From an uncultured Anaeroplasmataceae bacterium (lineage in GTDB: Bacteria > Bacillota_I > Bacilli_A > Acholeplasmatales > Anaeroplasmataceae): a stretch of DNA of 64,000 bases. Both the position numbers and the translations under genes were made by a program. The notes beneath the pieces are model-generated. The model worked only from the letters and a program-made list of their open reading frames with translations. It made no database searches and was not told the origin of the DNA. Positions 26,567 through 35,206 of the stretch are shown here, in pieces (the first letter of the stretch is position 1; every line of letters begins with the position of its first letter). Location: assembly GCA_949840955.1 (NCBI GenBank), contig CATKXV010000001.1, positions 124,001 through 188,000 on the forward strand, written 5' to 3'.

Positions 26567-27544
26567 ATGGAGCTATTTTATAGTATCATTAGCCTGTTTA
26601 TTGGTCTATTGCTCATCCTTTTTCTTCTAAGCCTTTTCATTCATCAAAGGGTTTTTAGGAATCGATATGAGCCAGACGGAATAACGAAGTATTACAGTGA
26701 AAAGGATTATCCGCATCTTTTGTTTCAGCCCATTGAGGTTCCTACAAAAAAAGGGTATTTAAGAGGAGCGCTATACTCCTATTTTGATGATCCAGCTGTC
26801 CTAGTTATATTTGCTCATGGAATGTGGGGCTCTCATAGTGCGTATATCCAAGAAATTGAGGCTCTGGCTAAGCAAGGCTTTCTTGTTCTTGGCTTTGATT
26901 ATTATGGAACAGAACGCTCTGATGGAAAAAGCATCAGAGGCTTAGGAAATAGTCTTGCCTCACTTGATCCAATGGTTTGCTATGCCAAAAAGACATTTCC
27001 TCAAAAGGATATCTATGTTATGGGACATTCCTGGGGTGGCTTTGCAGCCTTAGGAATTGCTCAGTATCATCCTGAGATTAAGAAGGTTGTGGCAATGAGT
27101 CCGTTTATTAGTCTATCTCAGGTTCTTAGAGGAATGCTTCCCGTTTTTTTAAGACCTCTCATTCCCTTCTTGATATGCATTGATTTTTTTAAGTGTGGGA
27201 AATATAGCTTAGTAAAGGCCAAAAGGGTTTTAAAGAATACAGAAGCAGACACCCTCATTTTGCATTCTAAGGATGATCCTATGATTCCTTATAGAACCTC
27301 TACAAAATACCTAGAGGCTCATCTTAAAAATGCTAAGATTTCCTATTGCATTCTAGAGAATAAAGGGCATAATCCAGATTATTCAGAGGAGGCCTTAGCC
27401 TATACAAAAGAGGCTATGATCCATCTTAAAGCCCTAAGGAAGGAAGAACAGCAGGCATATCGGAGAACTCTAGATTATCATAAAATGGGAGAATTGGATG
27501 ATAAAATCATAAATATCATAGCTGATTTCTTGAAAAACAGCTAG
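26567..27544 (+). CDS. Membrane-anchored alpha/beta hydrolase
   Basis: The protein has 325 residues with one N-terminal hydrophobic segment (about 4-26). The alpha/beta hydrolase domain has an oxyanion region FAHGMWGSH, the nucleophile elbow GHSWGG, an acid in SKDDPM and the His in NKGHNPDYS. The family includes serine aminopeptidase S33-type esterases, and the natural substrate is unknown. It starts 9 bp after coaX. It probably faces either side of the membrane as a tethered esterase. Confidence 0.85.
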   Translation: MELFYSIISLFIGLLLILFLLSLFIHQRVFRNRYEPDGITKYYSEKDYPHLLFQPIEVPTKKGYLRGALYSYFDDPAVLVIFAHGMWGSHSAYIQEIEALAKQGFLVLGFDYYGTERSDGKSIRGLGNSLASLDPMVCYAKKTFPQKDIYVMGHSWGGFAALGIAQYHPEIKKVVAMSPFISLSQVLRGMLPVFLRPLIPFLICIDFFKCGKYSLVKAKRVLKNTEADTLILHSKDDPMIPYRTSTKYLEAHLKNAKISYCILENKGHNPDYSEEALAYTKEAMIHLKALRKEEQQAYRRTLDYHKMGELDDKIINIIADFLKNS

Positions 27545-27584
27545 AGTTATGTTATAAATTATAGTATAAGGATGGATAAAAACT

Positions 27585-27920
27585 ATGGGAAAAAACAGTA
27601 TAAGAAAAACCAATGAGGTTCCAGCAAAAAATACAACACTCCTTCGAGTGTTTCGAATTATCATTTTCATCGCCTTTGTCCTAATTGTTGCCTGTACCAT
27701 TTTATATTTTGTGGAATTCAATAGTGAAACAAAATCTTATTTTACAATGCATTTTGCATTGCCTTGTATCTTGTTTATGGTTGGGATTATTGCCATTCTT
27801 ATGGCTGCCCTATCTATCCAAAGCATAAGTGGAGAAAGCAAGGGAGATAACTTTATGATTGTGGTAGGTATACTTTTAGTTCTTTGCTCTATTATCTCTT
27901 TGGTTTGGTCCTATTTATGA
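27585..27920 (+). CDS. Small membrane protein of unknown function
   Basis: The protein has 111 residues with three hydrophobic segments (about 23-43, 53-75, 90-110) and a basic N-terminus. I recognise no family. The SD is weak (AAGGATGG). It is the last gene of the coaX run, before a gene-free stretch holding an RNA gene. Confidence 0.6.
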   Translation: MGKNSIRKTNEVPAKNTTLLRVFRIIIFIAFVLIVACTILYFVEFNSETKSYFTMHFALPCILFMVGIIAILMAALSIQSISGESKGDNFMIVVGILLVLCSIISLVWSYL

Positions 27921-27986
27921 GAAAGAGCAGTAAAGCGGATGTATGAATTACTAAAAAATTTGTCATAGAGTTTTTCTTTAAGATTC

Positions 27987-28015
27987 TTTACATTTTTTAT
28001 AAAATATGGTATATT
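27987..28015 (+). promoter_or_regulatory. Promoter of the structured RNA
   Basis: TTTACA (27987-27992), 17-bp spacer, TATATT (28010-28015). Expected initiation at about 28022 coincides with the first base of the RNA's closing helix. Confidence 0.7.
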
Positions 28016-28021
28016 TAAATT

Positions 28022-28171
28022 GCTAGGAAGATGGCCGCGAAGCTCAAACAAATAGAAAGCGAATCTGAGAGGAAACAGGTGATGCGTTCTTAACCTTGTG
28101 TACTAGAACCCTAAATGTTACTAAGAGAGGATTCATAGGTAGAAGATATTAGTCTTCTCGACCTTCCTAGC
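28022..28171 (+). ncRNA. Structured non-coding RNA of unidentified class
   Basis: Within the 470-bp gap between 27921 and 28389 lies a G/C-richer segment with no ORF. The 5' end GCTAGGAAG (28022-28030) is the exact reverse complement of CTTCCTAGC (28163-28171), giving a 9-bp closing helix that starts at the predicted transcription start. Inside it, GAATCT (28061-28066) can pair with GGATTC (28129-28134), ACAGGT (28075-28080) with ACCTTGT (28093-28099), and AGAAGA (28141-28146) with TCTTCT (28153-28158). A terminator follows. The layout recalls housekeeping RNAs with paired ends (6S-like, raiA-like). No motif of T-box, SRP, tmRNA or RNase P was seen. The exact 3' end could extend into the terminator. 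Confidence 0.65.
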
Positions 28172-28184
28172 TGAATAGAATACT

Positions 28185-28212
28185 AGAGTAGCTAAAAAGG
28201 CTACTCTTTTTT
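28185..28212 (+). terminator. Rho-independent terminator of the RNA gene
   Basis: AGAGTAGC (28185-28192), 7-nt loop, GCTACTCT (28200-28207), then TTTTT. Between here and the helicase gene only a promoter (TTGTGT, 17 bp, TATAAT near 28362-28367) was seen. Confidence 0.9.
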
Positions 28213-28389
28213 GTTTGCTTTAGAAGAAATTTCTTTAATCTCCATAAAGAGTTGAATGAAATTATGCTATAAGGATAAAAGAAATGGCAGTTTCTAGTAT
28301 TTTCTTTATTCAAAGTACCCTTTTGACTAGCTTTTTCTTGTGTTGTGTCGAATTTTTTGGTATAATAAAATAGTTATGGAGTTAAAAGT

Positions 28390-29988
28390 ATGAATGATTT
28401 TTTAGATTTAAAAGTAAATGCAGCAATTCTTGCTGCTCTTAAGGATATGAATATTACTGAGCCTACACCTATCCAGTTTGAAGCCATCCCTTATTTATTA
28501 GAAGGAAAGGATGTCATTGGTCAGGCTCAGACCGGTACAGGTAAGACCTTTGCGTATGCAATACCGATGCTTGAGCATATTGAAATGAGCTCAAATCAGG
28601 TTCAAGCACTGGTAATGTGCCCAACAAGAGAACTCTCTTTACAGGTATGTAAGGAGATAGAAAAATTAGCTAAGTATACACGAATTAAGGCAACCACCAT
28701 TTATGGAGGTGAGTCTTATGAAAAGCAATTAAGAGCTCTTGCAAAAAGGCCACAAATTGTTATTGGTACCCCAGGTCGAATCATTGACCATTTAAAAAGA
28801 GGAACTCTTAAGCTGGCTGGAGTATCCTATTTGGTTTTGGATGAAGCAGATGAGATGCTGAAAATGGGCTTTGAGGAGGATATGGAAACGATTCTAAAGG
28901 AGGTTCCGGAAAAGCGTCAAACTTCTTTATTTTCTGCTACCCTTCCTTCATGGGTCAAAAAGGCTAGTACAAAGTATATGGTAAAGCCTAAGACCATTAA
29001 GATTGAGCATAAAACGATGACAGTGGAAAAGATTAAAGAGCTTTTGTATTATGTGAAAAAGGAACAAAAGAAGGACCTACTGGTTCGTTTATTAGACTTT
29101 TATCATCTTTCCTCTGTTATGATTTTTGCCAATACAAAGGCCATGGTTGATGAGCTTGTATTATATTTACAGGAGAATCATTTTAAGGCAGATGGCTTAC
29201 ATGGAGACCTAAAGCAAATCAGTAGGGATCGCGTAATGCAATCCTTTCGCTTGGGATCAATTTCCATTATGATTGCTACAGATGTAGCTGCAAGGGGAAT
29301 TGATATTGATAATATAGAGGCAATCATTAATTTTGATTTGCCATTAGAGGATGAAATCTATGTTCACCGGATAGGTAGAACCGGTAGGGCAGGAAAGACA
29401 GGTCTTGCGATTTCCTTCGCAACAACAAGACAGAAAAGCCGAATTGATGAAATTGAGGCTTATACGAAGTCTAAATTTGAAGTCGTGGATGTTCCTACTC
29501 CTAAGCAAATTCAGGTGCGGTATCAAAAGAATTTGACAGAACGAATTCTCAGTGGATTAGATGATGCCCAGCTCAATCACAGCTATGATAATTTGCTTAG
29601 AGATATTGCTCGAAAAACAACCGATCCAACACCAATCATTATTCGCTTATTAGAATTGCTCAATGATACAGAAAACAGAAACTATGCTCCTATAGATTCT
29701 GTTCGACCTCGATTAAAATCAGATGTAAAGCGTACGATGTCCAATTGGATTTATATTTGCATCAATATAGGCTCAAATGAAGGCATAAGACCGAATCAGC
29801 TTGTGAATTTCTTACATGATGAAATTTCTATCCATCGGGAGCATTTTGGGAAAATTGTTATTTTTAAGGATGTAAGCTATATTGAAATTCATATGCATGC
29901 TTTACGATATCTAAAGGATTTAACGAATAAAAAATATATGGGAAAGAAGATTACCTATAAGCAGGTCAAATCCATTCCAAAGCGATAG
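28390..29988 (+). CDS. DEAD-box ATP-dependent RNA helicase (CshA/DeaD type)
   Basis: The protein has 532 residues. The full DEAD-box set is present: Q motif PTPIQFEAIP, Walker A AQTGTGKT, PTREL, GTPGR, DEAD in LVLDEADEML, SAT, ARGID and HRIGRTGRAG. A C-terminal extension (about 375-530) ends in a DbpA-like RNA-binding domain. It would unwind RNA duplexes in ribosome assembly or mRNA decay. An own promoter with TATAAT about 25 bp upstream is visible. rsmD follows after 11 bp, linking it to ribosome biogenesis. Confidence 0.95.
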   Translation: MNDFLDLKVNAAILAALKDMNITEPTPIQFEAIPYLLEGKDVIGQAQTGTGKTFAYAIPMLEHIEMSSNQVQALVMCPTRELSLQVCKEIEKLAKYTRIKATTIYGGESYEKQLRALAKRPQIVIGTPGRIIDHLKRGTLKLAGVSYLVLDEADEMLKMGFEEDMETILKEVPEKRQTSLFSATLPSWVKKASTKYMVKPKTIKIEHKTMTVEKIKELLYYVKKEQKKDLLVRLLDFYHLSSVMIFANTKAMVDELVLYLQENHFKADGLHGDLKQISRDRVMQSFRLGSISIMIATDVAARGIDIDNIEAIINFDLPLEDEIYVHRIGRTGRAGKTGLAISFATTRQKSRIDEIEAYTKSKFEVVDVPTPKQIQVRYQKNLTERILSGLDDAQLNHSYDNLLRDIARKTTDPTPIIIRLLELLNDTENRNYAPIDSVRPRLKSDVKRTMSNWIYICINIGSNEGIRPNQLVNFLHDEISIHREHFGKIVIFKDVSYIEIHMHALRYLKDLTNKKYMGKKITYKQVKSIPKR

Positions 29989-29999
29989 GAGGAAAAGCC

Positions 30000-30542
30000 A
30001 TGCGTGTTGTTGCTGGAAAATATCGACATAGAATCATAAAAATGACTCAGCTTGAAACCACACGTGAAACGCAGGACAAGGTAAGAGGTGCTATATTTAA
30101 TATGATAGGCCCTTATTTTGATGGTGGGTCTGCCTTAGATTTGTTTGCTGGAAGTGGTGCGATGGGGATAGAGGCTGTGTCTCGAGGAATTGAGGAGGTT
30201 TGCTTCAATGATATAGAACCGAAGGCTTTAGAAATTGCTAAGGAAAATTGTCAAAGCCTAGGAATTCAGCAGGCTCACTTTTTTAACATGGATTATGCTT
30301 CGTTTTTACGTTCTACACAACAAAAATGGGATATCATCTTTTTAGATCCTCCCTATAAAATGACGGAGGTCTGTGATATTTTAGCTGCGGTTCTTCCTTG
30401 TCTATTAGAAAAGGGAAGGGTTATCTTTGAGCTTGCTAGGGAAACAGCATATCCTACGGAGCTTGAAGGCCTTATATTACTTAAGAATAAGGAATACGGA
30501 ATCAAAAGAGTGTTAGTTTATGAGCTCAAAGGAGGGATATAA
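30000..30542 (+). CDS. rsmD: 16S rRNA (guanine(966)-N2)-methyltransferase
   Basis: The protein has 180 residues. It starts with the family's RVVAGKYRHR, has the SAM-binding loop LDLFAGSGAMGIEA and the catalytic DPPYK motif. It methylates G966 of 16S rRNA (E. coli numbering) in the 30S subunit. The SD AGGAGG is 8 bp upstream, and the stop overlaps the next ATG by one base. Confidence 0.95.
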   Translation: MRVVAGKYRHRIIKMTQLETTRETQDKVRGAIFNMIGPYFDGGSALDLFAGSGAMGIEAVSRGIEEVCFNDIEPKALEIAKENCQSLGIQQAHFFNMDYASFLRSTQQKWDIIFLDPPYKMTEVCDILAAVLPCLLEKGRVIFELARETAYPTELEGLILLKNKEYGIKRVLVYELKGGI

Positions 30543-31561
30543 TGCTTTATAAGGAATGCTATGCTGAGCTGAAAAAGGCAATGCTGCGTTTATATAAGAA
30601 AAAAGCCTTTGAAAAATTCACCTATATGAATTTCTTTTATTTGATTGATGAAAAATCCCATGGGATAGCCGTATTTAACAGTCTTACCTCAGGAAATTTA
30701 CCTAGTCTAAGCTTCTATCTAAAGGATGTAGGAATACAGTATTTATTTGATTCTTATTTATCTAGCACAGGATTAGTTCATAATGGTGTGTTTGCCAATA
30801 TGCTGGTATTATCCCTTGTTCCTAGGTCTGATTTAACAGAGGAAGATATTGCCTTTTTTAAAAAGAAGAAAATTAGGATTACCCAGGAAAATAATCTTTT
30901 ACCCTGTGAGTTTAAAGAGGGGTACATGTATCAGTATTTTAGCCTATCTAAAATCAAGCAGGTTGTAGAATATCTGTATTATTTAAATAGTTTACTAGAT
31001 AATGAGCTAAAAGATATAGAAGAGGCCTTCCAAAAGGAAGAGATTGTTCTTGCTGGATTTGATACAGTAAATCACTTATATGAATTAAAATTCACTAAGG
31101 ATTTTTCTTTAGGAAGAATGCCTGCCTATAAAAAGATTGATTTCAATTTTGCAAATGAATATAAGGAAAGTACCTATGTGGATGATACCTGCTATATTGG
31201 CCGATATTTTGAGCCGATGAAGGAGGATGGGCAGCCCTATTATGATACTTTACTTGTTGCATATTATGAAAAAAAGGATACGCATATCGTTCAAAAAATT
31301 TCCTGCAAGCCTCATCAGTTTTTAGAATATTGCTATGGGTTTTTAGATATGGTATTTAAAAAGGAGGGATTACCTACAAAGGTTGTTTTTAATAATCGAA
31401 GGCTAACCTCTTTACTGCTAAAAACACTTGCCTATTTGGATATTGAGGTTGTCTATCATAGAGAACCGGAACAGTTGGATACAATTTTTTTAGAATATGT
31501 ACAAGAAATTTTAGATGAAACAGAGGAAGGAGAAAAAAAGACGAACGTCTTTGTGTCATAA
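30542..31561 (+). CDS. Uncharacterised protein, DUF6930-like pattern
   Basis: The protein has 339 residues, soluble, acidic at the C-terminus. I do not firmly recognise it. A central segment (about 225-300) with YYDTLLVAYYEKKDTHIV followed by LPTKVVFNNRRLTSLL resembles proteins in which a barrel-like domain precedes a helical one. No catalytic motif is obvious. It is translationally coupled to rsmD, and its stop is 1 bp before the start of the nucleotidase, so all three share a transcript. Confidence 0.6.
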   Translation: MLYKECYAELKKAMLRLYKKKAFEKFTYMNFFYLIDEKSHGIAVFNSLTSGNLPSLSFYLKDVGIQYLFDSYLSSTGLVHNGVFANMLVLSLVPRSDLTEEDIAFFKKKKIRITQENNLLPCEFKEGYMYQYFSLSKIKQVVEYLYYLNSLLDNELKDIEEAFQKEEIVLAGFDTVNHLYELKFTKDFSLGRMPAYKKIDFNFANEYKESTYVDDTCYIGRYFEPMKEDGQPYYDTLLVAYYEKKDTHIVQKISCKPHQFLEYCYGFLDMVFKKEGLPTKVVFNNRRLTSLLLKTLAYLDIEVVYHREPEQLDTIFLEYVQEILDETEEGEKKTNVFVS

Positions 31562-31562
31562 T

Positions 31563-33056
31563 ATGAAAAAAATACTATTTTTATTTCTTATGTTAGGCTC
31601 TCTAACGGCCTGTGGTCTGGGTGCAGATCCATCCACTGAGAACATTATACCAATAGAAATTCTTGAAATGAATGATATCCATGGACATATAGAGAATGAA
31701 GGGGACTATGGTGGCTTGGCTAGAGCTTCTAGCTTGATTTCTGATATTCGCCAGGAAACCAAGGAGGATAATACTATCTTAATTGGAAATGGGGATATGC
31801 TTCAGGAAACGGCTATTTCAAGAGTTAGCTATGGGAAGGTTGTTATTGATGCTATGAGTCAGATGCAGTTTGATTTTATGGGCGTTGGAAATCATGAATT
31901 TGATTGGGGCTTTGATCGTTTTTTAAACTATTTTGATGGAAATGAAGAAAATGGAGAGGCCAGCTTTCCTCTTGTAAATTCTAATATTTATTATGAGAAT
32001 ACCCTAGTTGAGGGCAAGAAGGTTGTATCTAAGCTTTTGCTTCAAAAGGAAAATGTTAAGGTAGGGGTAGTAAGCTATATTGGAAATCTGTATTCTTCCA
32101 TTAATGCCAATATGACAGAGGGCTATACCTTTAAGGGGAGATCTCAAGAAATTGCAGATAGTGTAGCCTCCTTAGGAAAAGATTTAAAGGAAGAGGGAGC
32201 AGATATTATCCTTGTGAATATCCATGATGGAGAGGTATCCTCCTGTATTGAGTATCAGGCCAATCTTTTGTTAGCTCAGTTGAAATATCAGGAAAAATAT
32301 TTAGTGGATGCTGTCATTAATGGGCATACCCATATGAATCAGGATGCATTAATTCAAAGAACAGGGGGTGTCAGCTTACCTGTTGTACAATCTAGTGGAA
32401 AGCTAGCTGATTTTGGTAGAATTGATTTATCCTATGACCTAGATGCAAGAGAGGTTACCTCAGCTAAAATATCGCATATTGATGTCACCTCCACAAAAAA
32501 AGAGGATTCCAAGGTAACGAAAATAATAGAAAATCATTACTTTGCTGCTAAAAATATTTTAGAAGAGGTCTATTGCCAAAATCAACAATATATCAGTCGC
32601 TATGATTCTCATTTTCAGGCCTATGCCTTAAATGTTATGATGGCTGGTACAAACGCAACAGCCGCCTGCTGTAATACGGGTGCCTTTCGAAATAATGTTG
32701 GGGTTGGGAGCTTTGATTTTAAAAAGCTTTATGCGTTAAATCCCTTTGATAATCATATTATATTATGTGAAATTTCAGGAATAGATTTAAAACGATTCTA
32801 TGATGCAAACTCGAATTATGAGATTGTTTATACCAAAAATTATGGTCCATTTATTGCAACAGATCAAACCTATACGCTAGCCATTGTGGATTATGTTTAT
32901 TTCAGCAATTACTTTGCTGCCTATCGAACAGATTCCTTTATTGATACTCAGCTGATAGTAAGAGATCTGATTGCGGAAGATTTAAGGCTTCGTAAGGATA
33001 CTGGTTTTACGATTTCTAGTGACTATCTTGATCCTTTAATCAGTTCTTTCTTATAA
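31563..33056 (+). CDS. 5'-nucleotidase/UDP-sugar hydrolase-type lipoprotein
   Basis: The protein has 497 residues from ATG 31563, which gives a clean signal peptide with lipobox LTAC (Cys17); an in-frame ATG at 31515 would precede it with basic residues and overlap the upstream gene. The metallophosphatase domain (about 30-300) has EMNDIHGH, GNGDML, GNHEFDWG and NGHTH for two metals. The 5'-nucleotidase C-terminal domain is at about 330-490. It would dephosphorylate extracellular nucleotides for salvage. No separate SD is seen, so coupling to the upstream stop is likely. Confidence 0.92.
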   Translation: MKKILFLFLMLGSLTACGLGADPSTENIIPIEILEMNDIHGHIENEGDYGGLARASSLISDIRQETKEDNTILIGNGDMLQETAISRVSYGKVVIDAMSQMQFDFMGVGNHEFDWGFDRFLNYFDGNEENGEASFPLVNSNIYYENTLVEGKKVVSKLLLQKENVKVGVVSYIGNLYSSINANMTEGYTFKGRSQEIADSVASLGKDLKEEGADIILVNIHDGEVSSCIEYQANLLLAQLKYQEKYLVDAVINGHTHMNQDALIQRTGGVSLPVVQSSGKLADFGRIDLSYDLDAREVTSAKISHIDVTSTKKEDSKVTKIIENHYFAAKNILEEVYCQNQQYISRYDSHFQAYALNVMMAGTNATAACCNTGAFRNNVGVGSFDFKKLYALNPFDNHIILCEISGIDLKRFYDANSNYEIVYTKNYGPFIATDQTYTLAIVDYVYFSNYFAAYRTDSFIDTQLIVRDLIAEDLRLRKDTGFTISSDYLDPLISSFL

Positions 33057-33061
33057 TTTTC

Positions 33062-33090
33062 TTGAAAAAATGTCGTATAAATGCTAAAAT
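33062..33090 (+). promoter_or_regulatory. Promoter of the T-box leader
   Basis: TTGAAA (33062-33067), 17-bp spacer, TAAAAT (33085-33090), directly upstream of the T-box leader. Confidence 0.7.
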
Positions 33091-33096
33091 GGAAGC

Positions 33097-33318
33097 GTAA
33101 TATTAAATTGATGAGGAAGAAGAGTATTTATATATCTGTATAAAGAAGCGAGAATGAGTTGGTGAAAGCATTCATACAGAAATAAAGAAGGACACTTCTA
33201 TAGAGCTTTTAAACAAAGCCGTACCAGGCGTTAACGGTCTTAAGTGCTAGTTTTATACTAGAAATAAGGTGGCACCGCGAATACATTCGTCCTTAATCAT
33301 TTTTTAAGGACGTTTTTT
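33097..33318 (+). promoter_or_regulatory. T-box riboswitch (tRNA-sensing leader) of the hisS-aspS operon
   Basis: The T-box core GGTGGCACCGCG is at 33268-33279. It is followed by a terminator CGTCCTTAA (33288-33296)/TTAAGGACG (33304-33312) and a T run to 33318. Upstream, an AGTA element, a distal hairpin with GGTGAAAG (GAATG/CATTC arms) and helix TCTGTAT/ATACAGA form Stem I. The string GACAC (33191-33195) on its 3' side contains both GAC (Asp) and CAC (His). Uncharged tRNA would stabilise the antiterminator and let the synthetase genes be read. Which codon acts as specifier is inferred. Confidence 0.93.
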
Positions 33319-33407
33319 ATTGGAATGAGGGATGCTTTATAAAAACAAATTTACCAGATGTAGCTTTAGGACGATTTGAATTAAGAACCATCGTCAGGGA
33401 AGATTAT

Positions 33408-33893
33408 ATGGATTATTTTGAGATAGGAATGGATGAGGAAACCTGTAGGCATTTGAATTGGGGTCCATTTCTCAAGCCAAAGGAGGCTCTTTGGTGTATA
33501 GAAGAGATTTTTTTGAAGCGCCCCCTATTAGGCATACCTGCTGGCTATGCCATTATTGATAAGGCAAATGATTCCAAAATGATTGGTATGATTGATTTTC
33601 ATACGTACTATGAAAGTATAAATACAGCTGAAATTGGTTATATTTTACATAGAGATTATTGGAACCAAGGAATTATGAAGCGTTGCTTAAAGGAAATGAC
33701 GCGGATTGGCTTTGAACTTTTAGCCCTAGATAAAATCCTTGTAGGACATACGCTAGGCAATCAATCCTCAAAGCAGGTCATTCTTTCCTGTGGATTCCAT
33801 TATGAATATCAATCCTTAGTTAAAATCAAAAATCATGAGCGTATAGCAATGTATTATAGTCTATATCGCTATGAATATGAAGAAGGGAAGTAG
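33408..33893 (+). CDS. GNAT-family N-acetyltransferase (RimJ/RimL type), possibly frameshifted at the 5' end
   Basis: The frame from ATG 33408 gives 161 residues with the acetyl-CoA site IGYILHRDYWNQGIM and a typical RimL-like C-terminus. The family's first strand lies upstream in the same open frame (LGRFELRTIVREDY), but no ATG, GTG or TTG is available there. An ATG at 33332 in another frame would join it if the A5 run at 33341-33345 had four A. So either a real or sequencing frameshift exists, or translation starts at 33408 or at a rare codon. The acceptor substrate is unknown. It is the first gene of the T-box operon. Confidence 0.8.
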   Translation: MDYFEIGMDEETCRHLNWGPFLKPKEALWCIEEIFLKRPLLGIPAGYAIIDKANDSKMIGMIDFHTYYESINTAEIGYILHRDYWNQGIMKRCLKEMTRIGFELLALDKILVGHTLGNQSSKQVILSCGFHYEYQSLVKIKNHERIAMYYSLYRYEYEEGK

Positions 33894-33897
33894 AAAT

Positions 33898-35205
33898 ATG
33901 ATTACAAAACCAAAAGGAACCTATGATGTTTTACCTGAGGAGGTAGGAACATGGGTCAAGCTTGAGCAGATGATACGGAAGATCTGTCAAATCTACAATT
34001 ATAAGGAAATCCGGACTCCAATCTTTGAATCTGGAAGGGTATTTCATCGAGATGCTTCAGACACCTCCGATATGGTGACGAAGGAGACCTATGATTTTTT
34101 AGATCGCTCGAATCGCCAAATTACACTTAGACCTGAGGGCACTGCTGGAGTTGTACGTGCGTTTATTGAAAATAAGCTTTATGCAACCAATCCCTTGAAT
34201 AAGCTGTTCTATTTAGGGCAAATGTTTCGCTATGAGCGACCTCAAAAGGGAAGAAATCGCCAGTTTAGTCAGTTTGGTGTAGAAGCCCTAGGTAGTGCGG
34301 ATCCGTTAATGGATGCAGAGGTTATTGCCTTAGGGACAAGCCTCATTAAAGCCTTAGGCTTGAAAAATGTAAAGGTAAAAATAAATAGTATTGGAGATAA
34401 GGAATCTAGAGAACGATATAAGAAGGCCTGTGTTCAATATTTTTCTGAATATAAGAAGGATTTATGTGAGGATTGCTTGGTTCGATTAGAAAAGAATCCT
34501 TTACGAATTTTAGATTGTAAAGTTGATCGAAATAAGGAATTTTTTCTTAAGGCTCCAAAAATTAAGGAGTATTTAAATGAAGCCTCTATTCAGCATTTTC
34601 AAAAGGTTTTAGAGGCCCTAGACCAAATGAAAATCCCTTATGAAATTGAGGACAATCTAGTTCGAGGCTTGGATTATTATTCTCACACGGTTTTTGAGCT
34701 TGAGGTCGATATTGAAGAATTTGGAGCTCAAAATGTCATTGGTGCTGGAGGTAGGTATGATAGCCTCGTATCCGATATGGAGGGTCCGAATATTCCAGGA
34801 GTTGGTATGGCCTTTGGAATGGAGCGCTTGCTTTTAGCAGCAAGCTATGGAGGAAAATCCTTGAAGGCAAATGAATACCTACATGTTTATTTTATTGCCT
34901 TGGGGGAGGCTGCTCAAAAGGCTTGTCTTACTCAAATGAATGTATGTCGATTGGGTGGTCTATACTGTGATATGGATTTCCTAGGAAGAGGGCTTAAGGC
35001 ACAGTTTAAGACAGCAGACCAAAATAAAGCAATGTTTACTTGTATTTTGGGGGATAATGAGCTTTCAGAATTTAAAATTAATATAAAGAATAATGAAACA
35101 GATGAGCAGGAAACGATATCTCTATATGAGGTTTATCCTTATGTTTTAAATAAGATCAATAGTCGTTCTGCCTGTGCATCCTGTAAGGAAAAAGAGGTAA
35201 AATAA
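33898..35205 (+). CDS. hisS: Histidine-tRNA ligase
   Basis: The protein has 435 residues from ATG 33898, with SD GAAGGGAAG; an in-frame start at 33871 lies inside the upstream gene. Class II synthetase motifs are KPKGTYDVLP, LRPEGTAGVVRA (motif 2), the GQMFRYERPQKGR loop, the histidine-specific GLDYYSHTVFE, and motif 3 GMAFGMERLL. It charges tRNA-His in the cytosol. It lies in the T-box operon and is followed after 1 bp by aspS. Confidence 0.95.
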   Translation: MITKPKGTYDVLPEEVGTWVKLEQMIRKICQIYNYKEIRTPIFESGRVFHRDASDTSDMVTKETYDFLDRSNRQITLRPEGTAGVVRAFIENKLYATNPLNKLFYLGQMFRYERPQKGRNRQFSQFGVEALGSADPLMDAEVIALGTSLIKALGLKNVKVKINSIGDKESRERYKKACVQYFSEYKKDLCEDCLVRLEKNPLRILDCKVDRNKEFFLKAPKIKEYLNEASIQHFQKVLEALDQMKIPYEIEDNLVRGLDYYSHTVFELEVDIEEFGAQNVIGAGGRYDSLVSDMEGPNIPGVGMAFGMERLLLAASYGGKSLKANEYLHVYFIALGEAAQKACLTQMNVCRLGGLYCDMDFLGRGLKAQFKTADQNKAMFTCILGDNELSEFKINIKNNETDEQETISLYEVYPYVLNKINSRSACASCKEKEVK

Positions 35206-35206
35206 A

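Noticed and set aside
28022-28171. RNA gene read as tmRNA, RNase P RNA, SRP RNA or T-box
   Set aside because: There is no tRNA-like end with CCA, no CR-I box, no SRP tetraloop core and no GGTGGNACCGCG; the length also disagrees with RNase P RNA and tmRNA.
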